This document shows positions 14,165 to 21,212 of a stretch of DNA of 32,494 bases, in pieces (positions within the stretch are counted from its first letter, which is position 1; every line of letters begins with the position of its first letter). The DNA comes from a virus. The notes below the pieces were generated by a model. That model did not search any database. It was given only the letters and a program-made list of their open reading frames with translations, and was not told the origin of the DNA. The stretch spans positions 1-32,494 of IMG/VR virus record IMGVR_UViG_3300032308_002421. One strand, given 5' to 3'. The translations under genes were made by a program, and so were the position numbers.

Positions 14165-16360
14165 TTATGAGATTAATTCTTCGAAACTTACTCCAGTTCT
14201 TGTTGCTATAAAATCCGCAAGGATAAATTCTACAGTACGAACTGGTTGAATATAAAGAGATACTCTCAATTCATTGTTATCAATCGTGCTTGGTGTGTTG
14301 TTTCTTTCATCACATACAATTGCATAATCATATAAACCTTCATTTAACTTAGCTTGTTCGAAGATAGGAGTTAAAGCTCCCACAACCCTAGCTCTTGTAG
14401 TAAATGTGTTTGGTTCAAATACATAGTATTTTAATACATTTTGTGCGGATTTTTCCAAACTTAAAAACAATCTGCGAACATTAATTCTATCAAATGCTGA
14501 TGGTTTACGATAAAGAGTTTTTTGACCATAAATTACATAACCATCATTTGAAAAGAATGCAATAGGATTAATGTTGATTTTGTAAAGCAAATCTCTTTGT
14601 TTTTGGGTTGGATTGATTCCAACATCAGATACATTTAATAAAGATCCACGGTTAAATCCAGCAGGTGCGGACCATGGATATGCTATTTGTGCAGATGACG
14701 CAAAGATAGCGGCAGCATAACCAGACGCAGGAACCCAACAAAAGTTATCAGATGCCATGTCTGTAGTTCTGAGCCAGTTTCCATAAGTTACAACATAACT
14801 GGATTGAACATTATCAAATAAATTTCTCAAAGGCCAATATATATCATTAGAGAAAATAAAATTTTTATTTTTCGATGATTTTACATTGGATCCTTTTACA
14901 AAAATTTGTCTTAAAGGATCTGCAATAAATACATGATCTTTTCTTGTTTTATCAGCAAATGCTACAAATTGATTTAAAATTTGAGCATAATCTTGAACTA
15001 TTCCTCCAACTGGACTTCCGGTAGTACTTTTCAAGGCTGTTATATCTAAAGGATACGTATCATCAAATATTTGTGGCTGATTAGTAAAGTTAGCATCCGC
15101 TTTTCTTGCTTTAGCAGTAGTCCAAATTGTTCCTAATCCTGCTTCTATTATTACATCCAAGTCGATTGTATCATTATTTTCCAAGGATCTTAATATTCTT
15201 TCAAGTTTTTGCGGAACAGCACCAACATCTTTTACACGCTTATCCGTATTTGATGTATAAACACCAACAGAATAAAGATTTTTTGAAGTTGGATTGACTC
15301 TTACTGTTTTTCTCGAAGTTCCGTCATTATTAAGCCAATTTCCTTCGGTAGATATAAAAGGATTTGTAATAACTCGGATATTTCCAGAATTTTGATTAAC
15401 TAAATTATCTAAAAATGAATTATTAAAGTTACCGCCATTTGGATTTTGTTGAGTTCTTAAAGAATAAAGTGAACCAGTATAACCTTCGGACGTAATGTAA
15501 TCTAAAGTTACGGTATCTTGTTGATATACGGTATTTCTAAGTTTAAAAACCATTAAAGTAAGATAATCATTAAATTTAGAAGTAGCAAAATCATAATTGG
15601 TTGGAAAATTTTCAACAAGTTCAGATAAACTGTTTGTTCCATATGAAGAGGCATTTGCTGTCAAACTAAATCCAAGTCTCGAAGAAGGAAGTGCTACAAA
15701 AGTTTGATATAAATTATTTGTTGAAATTACATTTGCTGCTTTAATACCTGTAATTGCTTCAAAAGCTGTAGATGGATTACTGTTTGAATTGTCTGCTAAC
15801 GCAATATAATATCCTTCAAAAAGATTATTTACAGTAGTTTTTGCAGAGTTTAAAACTACCAATCCAGCACTACCAATTTGTGAAAAATCCCCAACACTTC
15901 GATTAATAAATCCATTATTCCATGCAACATTATTTTCTATTAAATCGAGGTATTCATCTTCTGTTAAAAGAATTGATTCTGGTTCTAAAACTTGATACGA
16001 TGTTGCTGCATCATAAGTATCGGCGTTTGCGGAAATTCTATAAACCAATGCACTATATGTGTTGGTAAATCCTTCGCCCATACCAGAACCATATGGCATT
16101 CTTGTAAAAAGAAGATTCGCAGGAGATGTTGTTAAAAGTTGTTTTGCAGAATGGTATGTGTATCTTTCTGCTGCATTTTGAGGAGAACCGAATATTTGTT
16201 CATATTCTGTCAAGCTTGTAATATTGATAATTTCATCTGTTGGACCTTGATCAGCAAACCCTGTAAAAAATACATTTGTTTCTCCTGTTGGTCTAGAAAT
16301 TAAACTCAAATCAATTTCATTAATTTGAACGCCTGGTGATGCTATTGTTCTTGCTGCCAT
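14165..16360 (-). CDS. Tail sheath protein (gp18-like)
   Basis: A 731-residue protein of the contractile sheath. N-terminal MAARTIASPGVQINEIDLS is the standard sheath start (P-G-V-x-x-x-E-x-D-L), followed by F-F-T-G-F-A-D-Q-G-P and I-T-S-L-T-E-Y-E-Q-I-F-G. The C-terminal domain is also typical: INVRRLFLSLEKSAQNVLKY, FEPNTFTTRARVVGALTPIF and Y-I-Q-P-V-R-T-V-E-F-I. The C-terminal arm interlocks neighbouring subunits. Length is a little above T4 gp18 (659). It is the first gene of the leftward late module and carries the clearest late-promoter-like motif upstream. Confidence 0.95.
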   Translation of the reverse strand: MAARTIASPGVQINEIDLSLISRPTGETNVFFTGFADQGPTDEIINITSLTEYEQIFGSPQNAAERYTYHSAKQLLTTSPANLLFTRMPYGSGMGEGFTNTYSALVYRISANADTYDAATSYQVLEPESILLTEDEYLDLIENNVAWNNGFINRSVGDFSQIGSAGLVVLNSAKTTVNNLFEGYYIALADNSNSNPSTAFEAITGIKAANVISTNNLYQTFVALPSSRLGFSLTANASSYGTNSLSELVENFPTNYDFATSKFNDYLTLMVFKLRNTVYQQDTVTLDYITSEGYTGSLYSLRTQQNPNGGNFNNSFLDNLVNQNSGNIRVITNPFISTEGNWLNNDGTSRKTVRVNPTSKNLYSVGVYTSNTDKRVKDVGAVPQKLERILRSLENNDTIDLDVIIEAGLGTIWTTAKARKADANFTNQPQIFDDTYPLDITALKSTTGSPVGGIVQDYAQILNQFVAFADKTRKDHVFIADPLRQIFVKGSNVKSSKNKNFIFSNDIYWPLRNLFDNVQSSYVVTYGNWLRTTDMASDNFCWVPASGYAAAIFASSAQIAYPWSAPAGFNRGSLLNVSDVGINPTQKQRDLLYKININPIAFFSNDGYVIYGQKTLYRKPSAFDRINVRRLFLSLEKSAQNVLKYYVFEPNTFTTRARVVGALTPIFEQAKLNEGLYDYAIVCDERNNTPSTIDNNELRVSLYIQPVRTVEFILADFIATRTGVSFEELIS

Positions 16361-16370
16361 AATTTATATT

Positions 16371-16380
16371 AATATTTATC
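16371..16380 (-). promoter_or_regulatory. Late-promoter-like motif before the tail sheath gene
   Basis: The minus strand reads GATAAATATT, ending 10 nt before ATG 16360, the first gene of the leftward tail module. It lies in an intergenic stretch that also carries CTAAGTAT on the plus strand (16427-16434) for the rightward operon. The divergent intergenic region of 85 bp therefore probably launches both late units. Confidence 0.58.
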
Positions 16381-16426
16381 TTTAGTTTTACCCATTTTTT
16401 ATAATTTGTTTTAGAATGTTTTTAGA

Positions 16427-16434
16427 CTAAGTAT
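16427..16434 (+). promoter_or_regulatory. Late-promoter-like motif of the rightward operon
   Basis: CTAAGTAT ends 11 nt before ATG 16446. It resembles the motif upstream of the minus-strand structural genes, with the A-to-G change also seen at 6751, 13564 and 20279. A sigma-70 -10-like TATATT overlaps (16432-16437), so the class is uncertain. Confidence 0.4.
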
Positions 16435-16445
16435 ATTTACATTAC

Positions 16446-16727
16446 ATGAATAATAAATTTGATTTATATGTTTCTTCTCTTTTAGAAGAAGCTGCAAGAT
16501 GTACAAAAGTAACAGGAAAAACTTCATCGGATCGTAAAGGAAAAAAGTGGATGAAATGCGTTAAAAATCCTAAAGGTGGATATAAAAGAATACATTGGGG
16601 ACAAAAAGGAGTTCGCGTAACAGGAAAATCGGGAAATACGAAACGTAAAAAATCATTTAGAGCTAGACATAAGTGCTCAAGCGCAAAACCCGGCACACCA
16701 AGATATCAAGCTTGTAAAGATTGGTAA
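16446..16727 (+). CDS. Small basic Cys-containing phage protein with capsid-targeting-like N-terminus
   Basis: A 93-residue, strongly basic protein. The first 15 residues (MNNKFDLYVSSLLEE) form an amphipathic helix ending in L-E-E, like the T4 capsid-targeting signal cut by the gp21 protease after (L/I)-x-E. The remainder has Cys19, Cys38, Cys77 and Cys90 and the conserved ending KSFRARHKC...GTPRYQACKDW, which I know from many phage and large-virus small proteins of unknown function. Four spaced cysteines suggest zinc binding. The very basic body suits DNA binding inside the head. It is first in the rightward operon, 18 nt ahead of a second gene with the same kind of leader. Confidence 0.68.
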   Translation: MNNKFDLYVSSLLEEAARCTKVTGKTSSDRKGKKWMKCVKNPKGGYKRIHWGQKGVRVTGKSGNTKRKKSFRARHKCSSAKPGTPRYQACKDW

Positions 16728-16730
16728 AAA

Positions 16731-16739
16731 GAATAAATA
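16731..16739 (+). promoter_or_regulatory. Late-promoter-like motif before the 121-aa gene
   Basis: GAATAAATA lies between the TAA of the preceding gene and ATG 16746, leaving 6 nt. It keeps the ATAAATA core. It could equally be an AT-rich ribosome-entry leader. Confidence 0.35.
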
Positions 16740-16745
16740 AAACAC

Positions 16746-17111
16746 ATGAACAAATTTCAAACAATATTAAACGGAGTAATTGAAGAGCTATCTACAAGCA
16801 TATCTATGAATCCTCAACAAATTGAAAAAGATTTAGAAAGACTTCCAGCACAAACAAAGGATGTTCTTCAAAAAATTGCAAAACCTTTAGAATCTGGAAC
16901 TGAAAAAAATCCAAATGAAGATTTAATGAAAAATTTAGAAGAATTAGATTTTGAAAAATTACCAACAAATCAACAAGAAAAATTAATTAAAATTTTAACA
17001 AACAAAGGTTTTTTAAAACCAAATTCAACAAGTACAGAAAAATCTGAAGAAGATCAGAAAAATACACTTACACAACAAAACAATTCCAACCCCGCTTCCT
17101 ACGGTGTTTAA
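16746..17111 (+). CDS. Hypothetical acidic, helical protein with capsid-targeting-like N-terminus
   Basis: A 121-residue protein with no recognised family. The N-terminal MNKFQTILNGVIEE is an amphipathic helix ending I-E-E, again matching an (I/L)-x-E prohead-protease site. The body has repeated helical phrases (D-L-E-R-L-P, L-E-E-L-D-F-E-K-L-P, Q-Q-E-K-L-I-K-I-L), and the last 30 residues are Ser/Thr/Asn/Gln-rich and probably disordered. It is followed 2 nt later by PhoH. I infer an internal head or assembly protein from the leader and its neighbours. Confidence 0.6.
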   Translation: MNKFQTILNGVIEELSTSISMNPQQIEKDLERLPAQTKDVLQKIAKPLESGTEKNPNEDLMKNLEELDFEKLPTNQQEKLIKILTNKGFLKPNSTSTEKSEEDQKNTLTQQNNSNPASYGV

Positions 17112-17113
17112 TT

Positions 17114-17899
17114 ATGAAAAAAAATAAGCCTCGTCGTAATAAAGAGGCATCTGCAGAAAAATTATCAAAAGATAATTCTCCATATGTCTATCAAAGAGAT
17201 AAAGTAGCATTTGATTTTACAATCAAAGAATTGCCTTGGACGGATAAGCAAAAACAATTGATTGAAATTCTTTTGGATAAAGATACTCGCTGCGTATTCG
17301 TAGAAGGTCCTGCGGGAGTTTCCAAAACAATTACTGCAGTTTATGCCGGTCTTCATTTATTAAGAAATAAAAAAATTTCCGATATTGTTTTTGTCAGAAG
17401 TGCTGTAGAAAGTGCAGATAGTAAAATCGGGTATTTGCCCGGCACGATTGATGAAAAATTTGAAGCATACATGGTTCCTTTTATGGAAAAATTAGAAGAA
17501 CTTTTAGATAAAGCATCTATTAACAGATTGAGAAATGATGAAAGATTCAACGCCACGCCCGTAAATTATATTCGTGGTTTACACTGGGCAACTAAATGTG
17601 TAATTGTAGACGAATGTCAAAATATAAGTTTTCGAGAATTGATCACAACAATTACTCGAATGGGTGAATTTTCTAAAATTATTTTTTGCGGAGATCCTAT
17701 GCAATCCGATTTGCCGGAAAATAAAGCTGGAGGATTTTCCAGAATATGCGATATCTTTGCAGATGAAGAATCAAAAAAATTTGGAATTCATCATTTTGAA
17801 TTCACCAAAGATGATATTGTCCGTTCCGAATTTGTAAAATTTGTTGTAAACAAATTAGAAAACGAAAAAAATACTTGGAAACCAGCAAATAACAAGTAA
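17114..17899 (+). CDS. phoH: PhoH-like P-loop ATPase
   Basis: A 261-residue PhoH-family ATPase. The Walker A loop is GPAGVSKT at residues 65-72; the usual form is GPAGTGKT, so a Ser replaces the last Gly before Lys. Walker B is VIVDEC at 163-168, followed by Q-N, and then F-C-G-D-P-M-Q (about 196-202), the typical PhoH third motif, is present. Phage PhoH proteins are common, but their role is not settled; RNA-related ATPase activity has been proposed. It sits in an operon of small head-type genes and is preceded by a 2-nt gap. A late-type motif overlaps its stop codon and precedes the next gene. Confidence 0.9.
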   Translation: MKKNKPRRNKEASAEKLSKDNSPYVYQRDKVAFDFTIKELPWTDKQKQLIEILLDKDTRCVFVEGPAGVSKTITAVYAGLHLLRNKKISDIVFVRSAVESADSKIGYLPGTIDEKFEAYMVPFMEKLEELLDKASINRLRNDERFNATPVNYIRGLHWATKCVIVDECQNISFRELITTITRMGEFSKIIFCGDPMQSDLPENKAGGFSRICDIFADEESKKFGIHHFEFTKDDIVRSEFVKFVVNKLENEKNTWKPANNK

Positions 17900-17904
17900 A
17901 TATT
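17896..17904 (+). promoter_or_regulatory. Late-promoter-like motif before the zinc-ribbon gene
   Basis: GTAAATATT overlaps the TAA stop of phoH and ends 6 nt before ATG 17911. The core TAAATATT is identical to that before the sheath and tube genes. Confidence 0.42.
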
Positions 17905-17910
17905 TAAATA

Positions 17911-18093
17911 ATGCAACAACCACAATACATGACAGTAGAAAATCGACCAATCCCATGTTCATTTTGCAGTGCTACGGTGAACGGTAGAATCATGGAAAAA
18001 ATAGATCCAACATCAAAAGAAACAGTAAAAGAATGTCGTTGGGTATGTTCTCGTTGTGGCAATTTGGTTAAAGTTGGAACAGTCGCTAAATGA
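17911..18093 (+). CDS. Small zinc-ribbon protein
   Basis: A 60-residue protein with two CxxC knuckles, Cys16/Cys19 and Cys46/Cys49, plus Cys42, separated by a beta-rich loop: the layout of a zinc ribbon. The end (WVCSRCGNLVKVG) is classic for such folds. It could bind nucleic acid or a protein partner; nothing more specific can be read. Its TGA stop overlaps the ATG of the next gene (ATGA), indicating translational coupling with a likely head protein. Confidence 0.72.
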   Translation: MQQPQYMTVENRPIPCSFCSATVNGRIMEKIDPTSKETVKECRWVCSRCGNLVKVGTVAK

Positions 18094-18557
18094 AATTAAA
18101 GGATTTAATAGAAGAAGTATATGACCAAGGACCAAAATCCTATCCGGCATATAGCTCATCTCCTCGCAAAGATTTTGTTCCATATTCCACAAAAGATGGA
18201 TATAATTTTCCATATCAAAAAAATACACCTCCGATTTTTCCGCCTGAACCTCCACAACCAGCAAACCCAGTAGCTTTACCTTGGCCATTACAAACGATTA
18301 ATGATGATTTATCGGATGCTTACATATATCTTTTAGGAGCAGCTAAAAAAATAAGTGACGTAGTTGCAAACAATCCTACAATCAATTCTGAACAAAAAAC
18401 GCAATTTACAGAGTTGTATAAAGATTTAAAAATTTCTCTTGATCATATTAAAAAAGTAGGCTTAAAAGTTTCAGATGTAGCTAACATGGCTTCTCCAGTA
18501 ACAGTACAAGTTACATTAACTCCAGAACCAATTAAACCGGAACATCCATTCCTGTAA
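18090..18557 (+). CDS. Putative virion protein with capsid-targeting-like N-terminus
   Basis: A 155-residue protein. It opens MKLKDLIEE followed by V-Y-D-Q, a short amphipathic leader ending I-E-E, close in shape to the T4 capsid-targeting decapeptide. Residues 14-65 are Tyr/Ser/Pro-rich with a proline tract (P-P-I-F-P-P-E-P-P-Q-P). Residues 70-130 are helical (DAYIYLLGAAKKISDVV, then E-L-Y-K-D-L-K-I-S-L-D-H-I-K-K-V). The C-terminus is Pro-rich. It is coupled to the zinc-ribbon gene by an ATGA overlap. The leader and proline-rich linker suggest a structural or scaffold-associated protein; no enzyme motif is visible. Confidence 0.62.
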   Translation: MKLKDLIEEVYDQGPKSYPAYSSSPRKDFVPYSTKDGYNFPYQKNTPPIFPPEPPQPANPVALPWPLQTINDDLSDAYIYLLGAAKKISDVVANNPTINSEQKTQFTELYKDLKISLDHIKKVGLKVSDVANMASPVTVQVTLTPEPIKPEHPFL

Positions 18558-18564
18558 TATTTTA

Positions 18565-18593
18565 TTGACATACACTAAAAAATAGTGTATTAT
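18565..18593 (+). promoter_or_regulatory. Strong sigma-70-type promoter with operator-like inverted repeat
   Basis: TTGACA (18565-18570), exactly 17 bp, TATTAT (18588-18593). The spacer is itself an inverted repeat: TACACTA (18571-18577), five A, TAGTGTA (18583-18589), reaching into the -10. Start of transcription would be near 18600, 5 nt before ATG 18605, so the leader is nearly absent. The promoter match is excellent. The repeat could be an operator for a repressor or phage regulator. Confidence 0.72.
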
Positions 18594-18604
18594 TCTTCAA
18601 TAAA

Positions 18605-19027
18605 ATGAAAATTAATTTAAAACTCCAAAAGTTTATAACTTCTACTTTTATTGTATTTGTTATATCTTTATTAGGAGGAATAACTGGATATCTTTTAGTT
18701 TCAAATTTTTGGGCATTTTTTATATTATTTTTTATAGTTCAGTATATTATATTTTTTGCAACTTCCACGATTATCCAATCGTTTTTTATAGAAAAAACAA
18801 AACAAAAAGAATTAGATAAGTTAGAAAATCTTTCTACAATTTTAAATTGTGCATATTGTAATCAAGCAAATATAATGACATTTTTACCTGAAAACAACAA
18901 TAGAGTAGAATTTACTTGTGAAAATTGCAAAAAGAAAAATTTAGTCACGATGCAATTTGTTGTAGCGCGTATAACAGAACCTGTATCATTACCAAAAGTA
19001 ACCGGAATTCCTTTAGAAACTGCATAA
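18605..19027 (+). CDS. Two-helix membrane protein with a C-terminal zinc ribbon
   Basis: A 140-residue protein. Two hydrophobic segments at about 12-32 and 36-60, separated by a short turn, give a hairpin in the inner membrane. The soluble C-terminal part has Cys82/Cys85 and Cys105/Cys108, a zinc-ribbon pair. The connecting loop is short, so both ends are on the same side, likely the cytoplasm. I do not recognise the family. It has its own strong host-type promoter, unlike the head genes to its left, so it is probably an early gene with a host-takeover or membrane role; that is inference. Confidence 0.72.
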   Translation: MKINLKLQKFITSTFIVFVISLLGGITGYLLVSNFWAFFILFFIVQYIIFFATSTIIQSFFIEKTKQKELDKLENLSTILNCAYCNQANIMTFLPENNNRVEFTCENCKKKNLVTMQFVVARITEPVSLPKVTGIPLETA

Positions 19028-19030
19028 AGT

Positions 19031-19333
19031 ATGAAAAATAAAAAAATCTTTAATTTAAAAAACAATAAAAAATCATTGAAAAATTGGGATAAAATTTACA
19101 ACGAAGCAGCAGAATTAGCGCGATGGATTTGTGTGTACGAAGCAGTTAATATGATAGCAGACAAAGCAGAAGAAAAAAAATTATCTTTTGATAAGATAGA
19201 CATTAAGCCTTTAGCTATATACAAATATATGGAATCCATGGAAGATATTTTTTTAAAAAAAGCATTAGATCAACTATATAATATTAAAATATGTTATAGC
19301 GAAAATTCTGAAAATTTAGAATTTTCTTATTAA
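19031..19333 (+). CDS. Hypothetical helical protein, end of the rightward operon
   Basis: A 100-residue Lys-rich, helical protein with no recognised family. Phrases such as Y-N-E-A-A-E-L-A-R-W-I-C-V-Y-E-A-V-N-M-I-A-D-K suggest two amphipathic helices. It starts 3 nt after the membrane-protein gene and is probably co-transcribed from the 18565 promoter. Its stop shares a TTAA with the stop of the convergent neck gene, so the two frames end on the same four bases. An AT-rich inverted repeat lies within its last codons. Confidence 0.6.
   Translation: MKNKKIFNLKNNKKSLKNWDKIYNEAAELARWICVYEAVNMIADKAEEKKLSFDKIDIKPLAIYKYMESMEDIFLKKALDQLYNIKICYSENSENLEFSY
19301..19326. terminator. Possible bidirectional AT-rich terminator hairpin
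   Basis: GAAAATTCT (19301-19309) and AGAATTTTC (19318-19326) are perfect 9-bp arms with an 8-nt loop, located where two convergent operons meet. It has few G/C pairs and no clean U-run, so it is a weak candidate inside coding sequence. Confidence 0.28.
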
Positions 19334-19959
19334 TATTCTCCATAAACGGAAGTATTACTACAAGCATTATCTTCCAGATAATCAAAATTTTTATTTGATG
19401 CTTGTTCGATTTTATCATTATCATCCGGAGGATTGTTACCCATGCCGCCTCCTGGACTATTGTTTTCGAAACTATAATCATATCTTTTAGCTTTGAAAAA
19501 CCATACATAATGTCCTCCAATGGCATTTAATTGAAATTCATCAATAACTTCGGTTAATTCATAAACTGTTGGTCCTCGTTTTGGATAATTTAAACGATCT
19601 ATACCAAATTCAGTCAACTTCATCAAGTCTCCTGCTTTAGGTTCAGAAGATAATCCATAAATTTGTGTAAAATGTAAAGGATGAATAACACCTGTCATAT
19701 CACTATCCGCAACAATTCCAAATTTTGATAAAAGATATGAATCATTGTTTAAATTTAATAAAACAACCAACGGTTGACCATTACCATATGCTACATCCGG
19801 TTCTTCGCCGTATAAAGGATTCATGGCAGTAAGATTAGCATTTATCGAATAATAGTCAGTCATTTGACCGAATAAATCAATTTGTTCTTTCCACCAAAAA
19901 TAAAAATTTCTTCTTTCGTTTTGGTTGTATCTTTTATCTAAAAATCTTACTTTTTCCAT
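19330..19959 (-). CDS. Neck / head-closure protein candidate (gp14-like)
   Basis: A 209-residue protein. It begins R-Y-N-Q-N-E-R-R-N-F-Y, then F-G-Q-M-T-D-Y-Y, N-P-L-Y-G-E-E-P-D-V-A-Y, L-L-S-K-F-G-I-V-A-D, G-D-L-M-K-L-T-E-F-G and V-Y-E-L-T-E-V-I-D-E-F, and reaches H-Y-V-W-F-F-K-A-K-R-Y-D-Y-S. This order (N-x-E/Q near the start, 'LFGEDP'-like loop, 'SKFG', 'GDLI', 'FEVTEVIDE', 'yvWkf..kr.eyS') is what I know from T4 gp14-type neck proteins that join head and tail. The last 45 residues are Gly/Asn/Asp-rich. The first 13 nt overlap the end of the upstream 108-aa gene. Confidence 0.5.
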   Translation of the reverse strand: MEKVRFLDKRYNQNERRNFYFWWKEQIDLFGQMTDYYSINANLTAMNPLYGEEPDVAYGNGQPLVVLLNLNNDSYLLSKFGIVADSDMTGVIHPLHFTQIYGLSSEPKAGDLMKLTEFGIDRLNYPKRGPTVYELTEVIDEFQLNAIGGHYVWFFKAKRYDYSFENNSPGGGMGNNPPDDNDKIEQASNKNFDYLEDNACSNTSVYGEY

Positions 19960-20273
19960 TTTGTTTTTTTGTAATATCCTTTATTTGGAATATAAATTAA
20001 AAATTGTCCAGAATCTCTTAATGCCTTTTCAAAATATTTTGATTTATCTTCCTTATCAATATTTAATCCATAATCACTAGCAATTTTTTGTGCTTCTGTG
20101 TCGGTAATTTTTTTATCTGCACCATCAACTAAAGGATTTTTATACTGATATGGACTTTGTGATTTTGCCACAATATTTTGATGTTTACGTTCGGCATTAA
20201 CGTCAACTATTCTTTTAACACTTTGATGATGTGGTTTACTGTCAGTTAATTTAAAGTAATCTTTAAAGTTCAT
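19947..20273 (-). CDS. Hypothetical small basic protein
   Basis: A 108-residue protein, Lys/His-rich, with no recognised family. N-terminus MNFKDYFKLTDSKP recalls the short 'MxFKxx' leaders of nearby genes but has no (I/L)-x-E cleavage site. The C-terminal half has D-T-E-A-Q-K-I-A-S-D-Y-G-L-N-I, then SGQFLIYIPNKGYY. It is the first gene after the strong terminator, has its own late-type motif, and overlaps the neck gene by 13 nt, so it is probably an accessory structural gene of that unit. Confidence 0.6.
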   Translation of the reverse strand: MNFKDYFKLTDSKPHHQSVKRIVDVNAERKHQNIVAKSQSPYQYKNPLVDGADKKITDTEAQKIASDYGLNIDKEDKSKYFEKALRDSGQFLIYIPNKGYYKKTKWKK

Positions 20274-20278
20274 TTTAT

Positions 20279-20286
20279 ATACTTAC
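20279..20286 (-). promoter_or_regulatory. Late-promoter-like motif directly after the terminator
   Basis: The minus strand reads GTAAGTAT, ending 5 nt before ATG 20273 and lying just past the U-run of the 20293-20316 terminator. Terminator followed at once by a new promoter-like motif separates the acidic-protein unit from the neck unit. Confidence 0.45.
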
Positions 20287-20290
20287 TAAT

Positions 20291-20316
20291 AAAAAACCCC
20301 GCCAAGGCGGGGTTTT
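20291..20316 (-). terminator. Rho-independent terminator
   Basis: Arms AAAACCCCGCC (20293-20303) and GGCGGGGTTTT (20306-20316) form an 11-bp stem with a GC core (7 G/C pairs). On the minus strand the stem is followed by six T (20296-20291), giving a strong terminator 22 nt after the stop of the acidic-protein gene. On the plus strand the T-run is four, so it could work weakly in both directions. It is the clearest terminator in the window. Confidence 0.9.
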
Positions 20317-20337
20317 CTAATTTTATTTTAATATTTT

Positions 20338-21168
20338 TTATTGATCAAATAAGAATTTTCCTACTTTAACACCATTTGCATCAATTTTTGATTTGCTTGT
20401 AAGTTCTTCTGGATTATCTGTGCATTTTTCAGGTTTTCCATTAACTTTTTTACCCTTTACAACTTCTGCTTTTTTCTTGGAAACAGGAACAGCACCTTTG
20501 ACTTCATAGTTTGAATGTTTTGTCATTCCTTTTTCTAATTTTTCTTGATCAACCAATGCATGACCATGATATTCAGCTTCTACAGCTTCTTGTTTCATTT
20601 CATCAGTTTCATTTTCTCCTTCAAGATCAAAATCTTCTAATCCTTCTTCACTTTCTTCTTCTTCTTCTTCTTCTCCTTCTTCTTCCTCATTTCCAAGAAC
20701 AGACATTAAAACATCATGAAGTTTTTGGGCTGTTTCACGATCTAAAGTAAATGTAACTTCTTCACTTTCTTCTTCTTCTTCTGATTCGTCGTCAAATTCT
20801 TCTAATGAATTGTCAGTTTCTGTTTCATCTGAAGGTTCTAAAGAATTATCTTCTGTAGAAAAATCAAACATTTCTTCGTTTATAACTTTATTATAAAGAG
20901 CATCGAATGGATTATTTGATTCGGATTTTACTTTTTCTAATTCACCAGTAGCACCATCGCTTGTTAACTCATCGGGAGCTTCTTCAACATCTTCTAATTC
21001 GCTTTCTACGTTTTCTGCAGAATTTTTAGGAAATGTTTCATGTGCTTTTTTATCCGATTCTTTATTCCCAAAAGTTTTACCAACTTGAGATTTTGTTGAA
21101 TCTACAATACCGGAAGAAGTTGCTTCTTCGATAACTTTTAAGTATGCTTTTGCTATTGGATCTTTCAT
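20338..21168 (-). CDS. Very acidic probable prohead core / internal head protein
   Basis: A 276-residue protein. The leader MKDPIAKAYLKVIEE ends I-E-E before A-T-S-S-G, matching the (I/L)-x-E prohead-protease rule. The middle is extremely acidic, with runs of Glu/Asp and Ser around residues 110-195; the DNA there has TTC/CTT micro-repeats. The C-terminal 80 residues are basic (Lys-rich, K-G-K-K-V-N-G-K-P). An acidic body cut by a head protease is typical of T4-type core proteins (gp22, gp67). I do not see a specific family signature. A strong terminator follows its stop, and a GATAAATA motif precedes its ATG. Confidence 0.65.
   Translation of the reverse strand: MKDPIAKAYLKVIEEATSSGIVDSTKSQVGKTFGNKESDKKAHETFPKNSAENVESELEDVEEAPDELTSDGATGELEKVKSESNNPFDALYNKVINEEMFDFSTEDNSLEPSDETETDNSLEEFDDESEEEEESEEVTFTLDRETAQKLHDVLMSVLGNEEEEGEEEEEEESEEGLEDFDLEGENETDEMKQEAVEAEYHGHALVDQEKLEKGMTKHSNYEVKGAVPVSKKKAEVVKGKKVNGKPEKCTDNPEELTSKSKIDANGVKVGKFLFDQ
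20652..20687. repeat. TTC microsatellite coding a poly-Glu tract
   Basis: Runs of TTC/CTT on the plus strand (GAA/GAG codons on the coding strand) occur at 20652-20687, with a shorter second run at 20761-20785. They encode the acidic tract of the putative core protein. Such repeats are prone to length change by slippage in steps of 3 nt without breaking the frame. Confidence 0.7.
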
Positions 21169-21179
21169 ATGTATAATAT

Positions 21180-21187
21180 TATTTATC
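21180..21187 (-). promoter_or_regulatory. Late-promoter-like motif before the acidic core gene
   Basis: The minus strand reads GATAAATA, 11 nt before ATG 21168, in the short gap between two likely head-core genes. It is the same octamer as before the sheath and tube genes. Confidence 0.52.
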
Positions 21188-21212
21188 TTAGTATTTTCCC
21201 TTTTTATAAAAA

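Noticed and set aside
20511-20750. Leu/His-rich plus-strand open frame
   Set aside because: It is the antisense of the TTC/GAA repeat in the acidic protein gene; the long Leu run is an artefact of the repeat.
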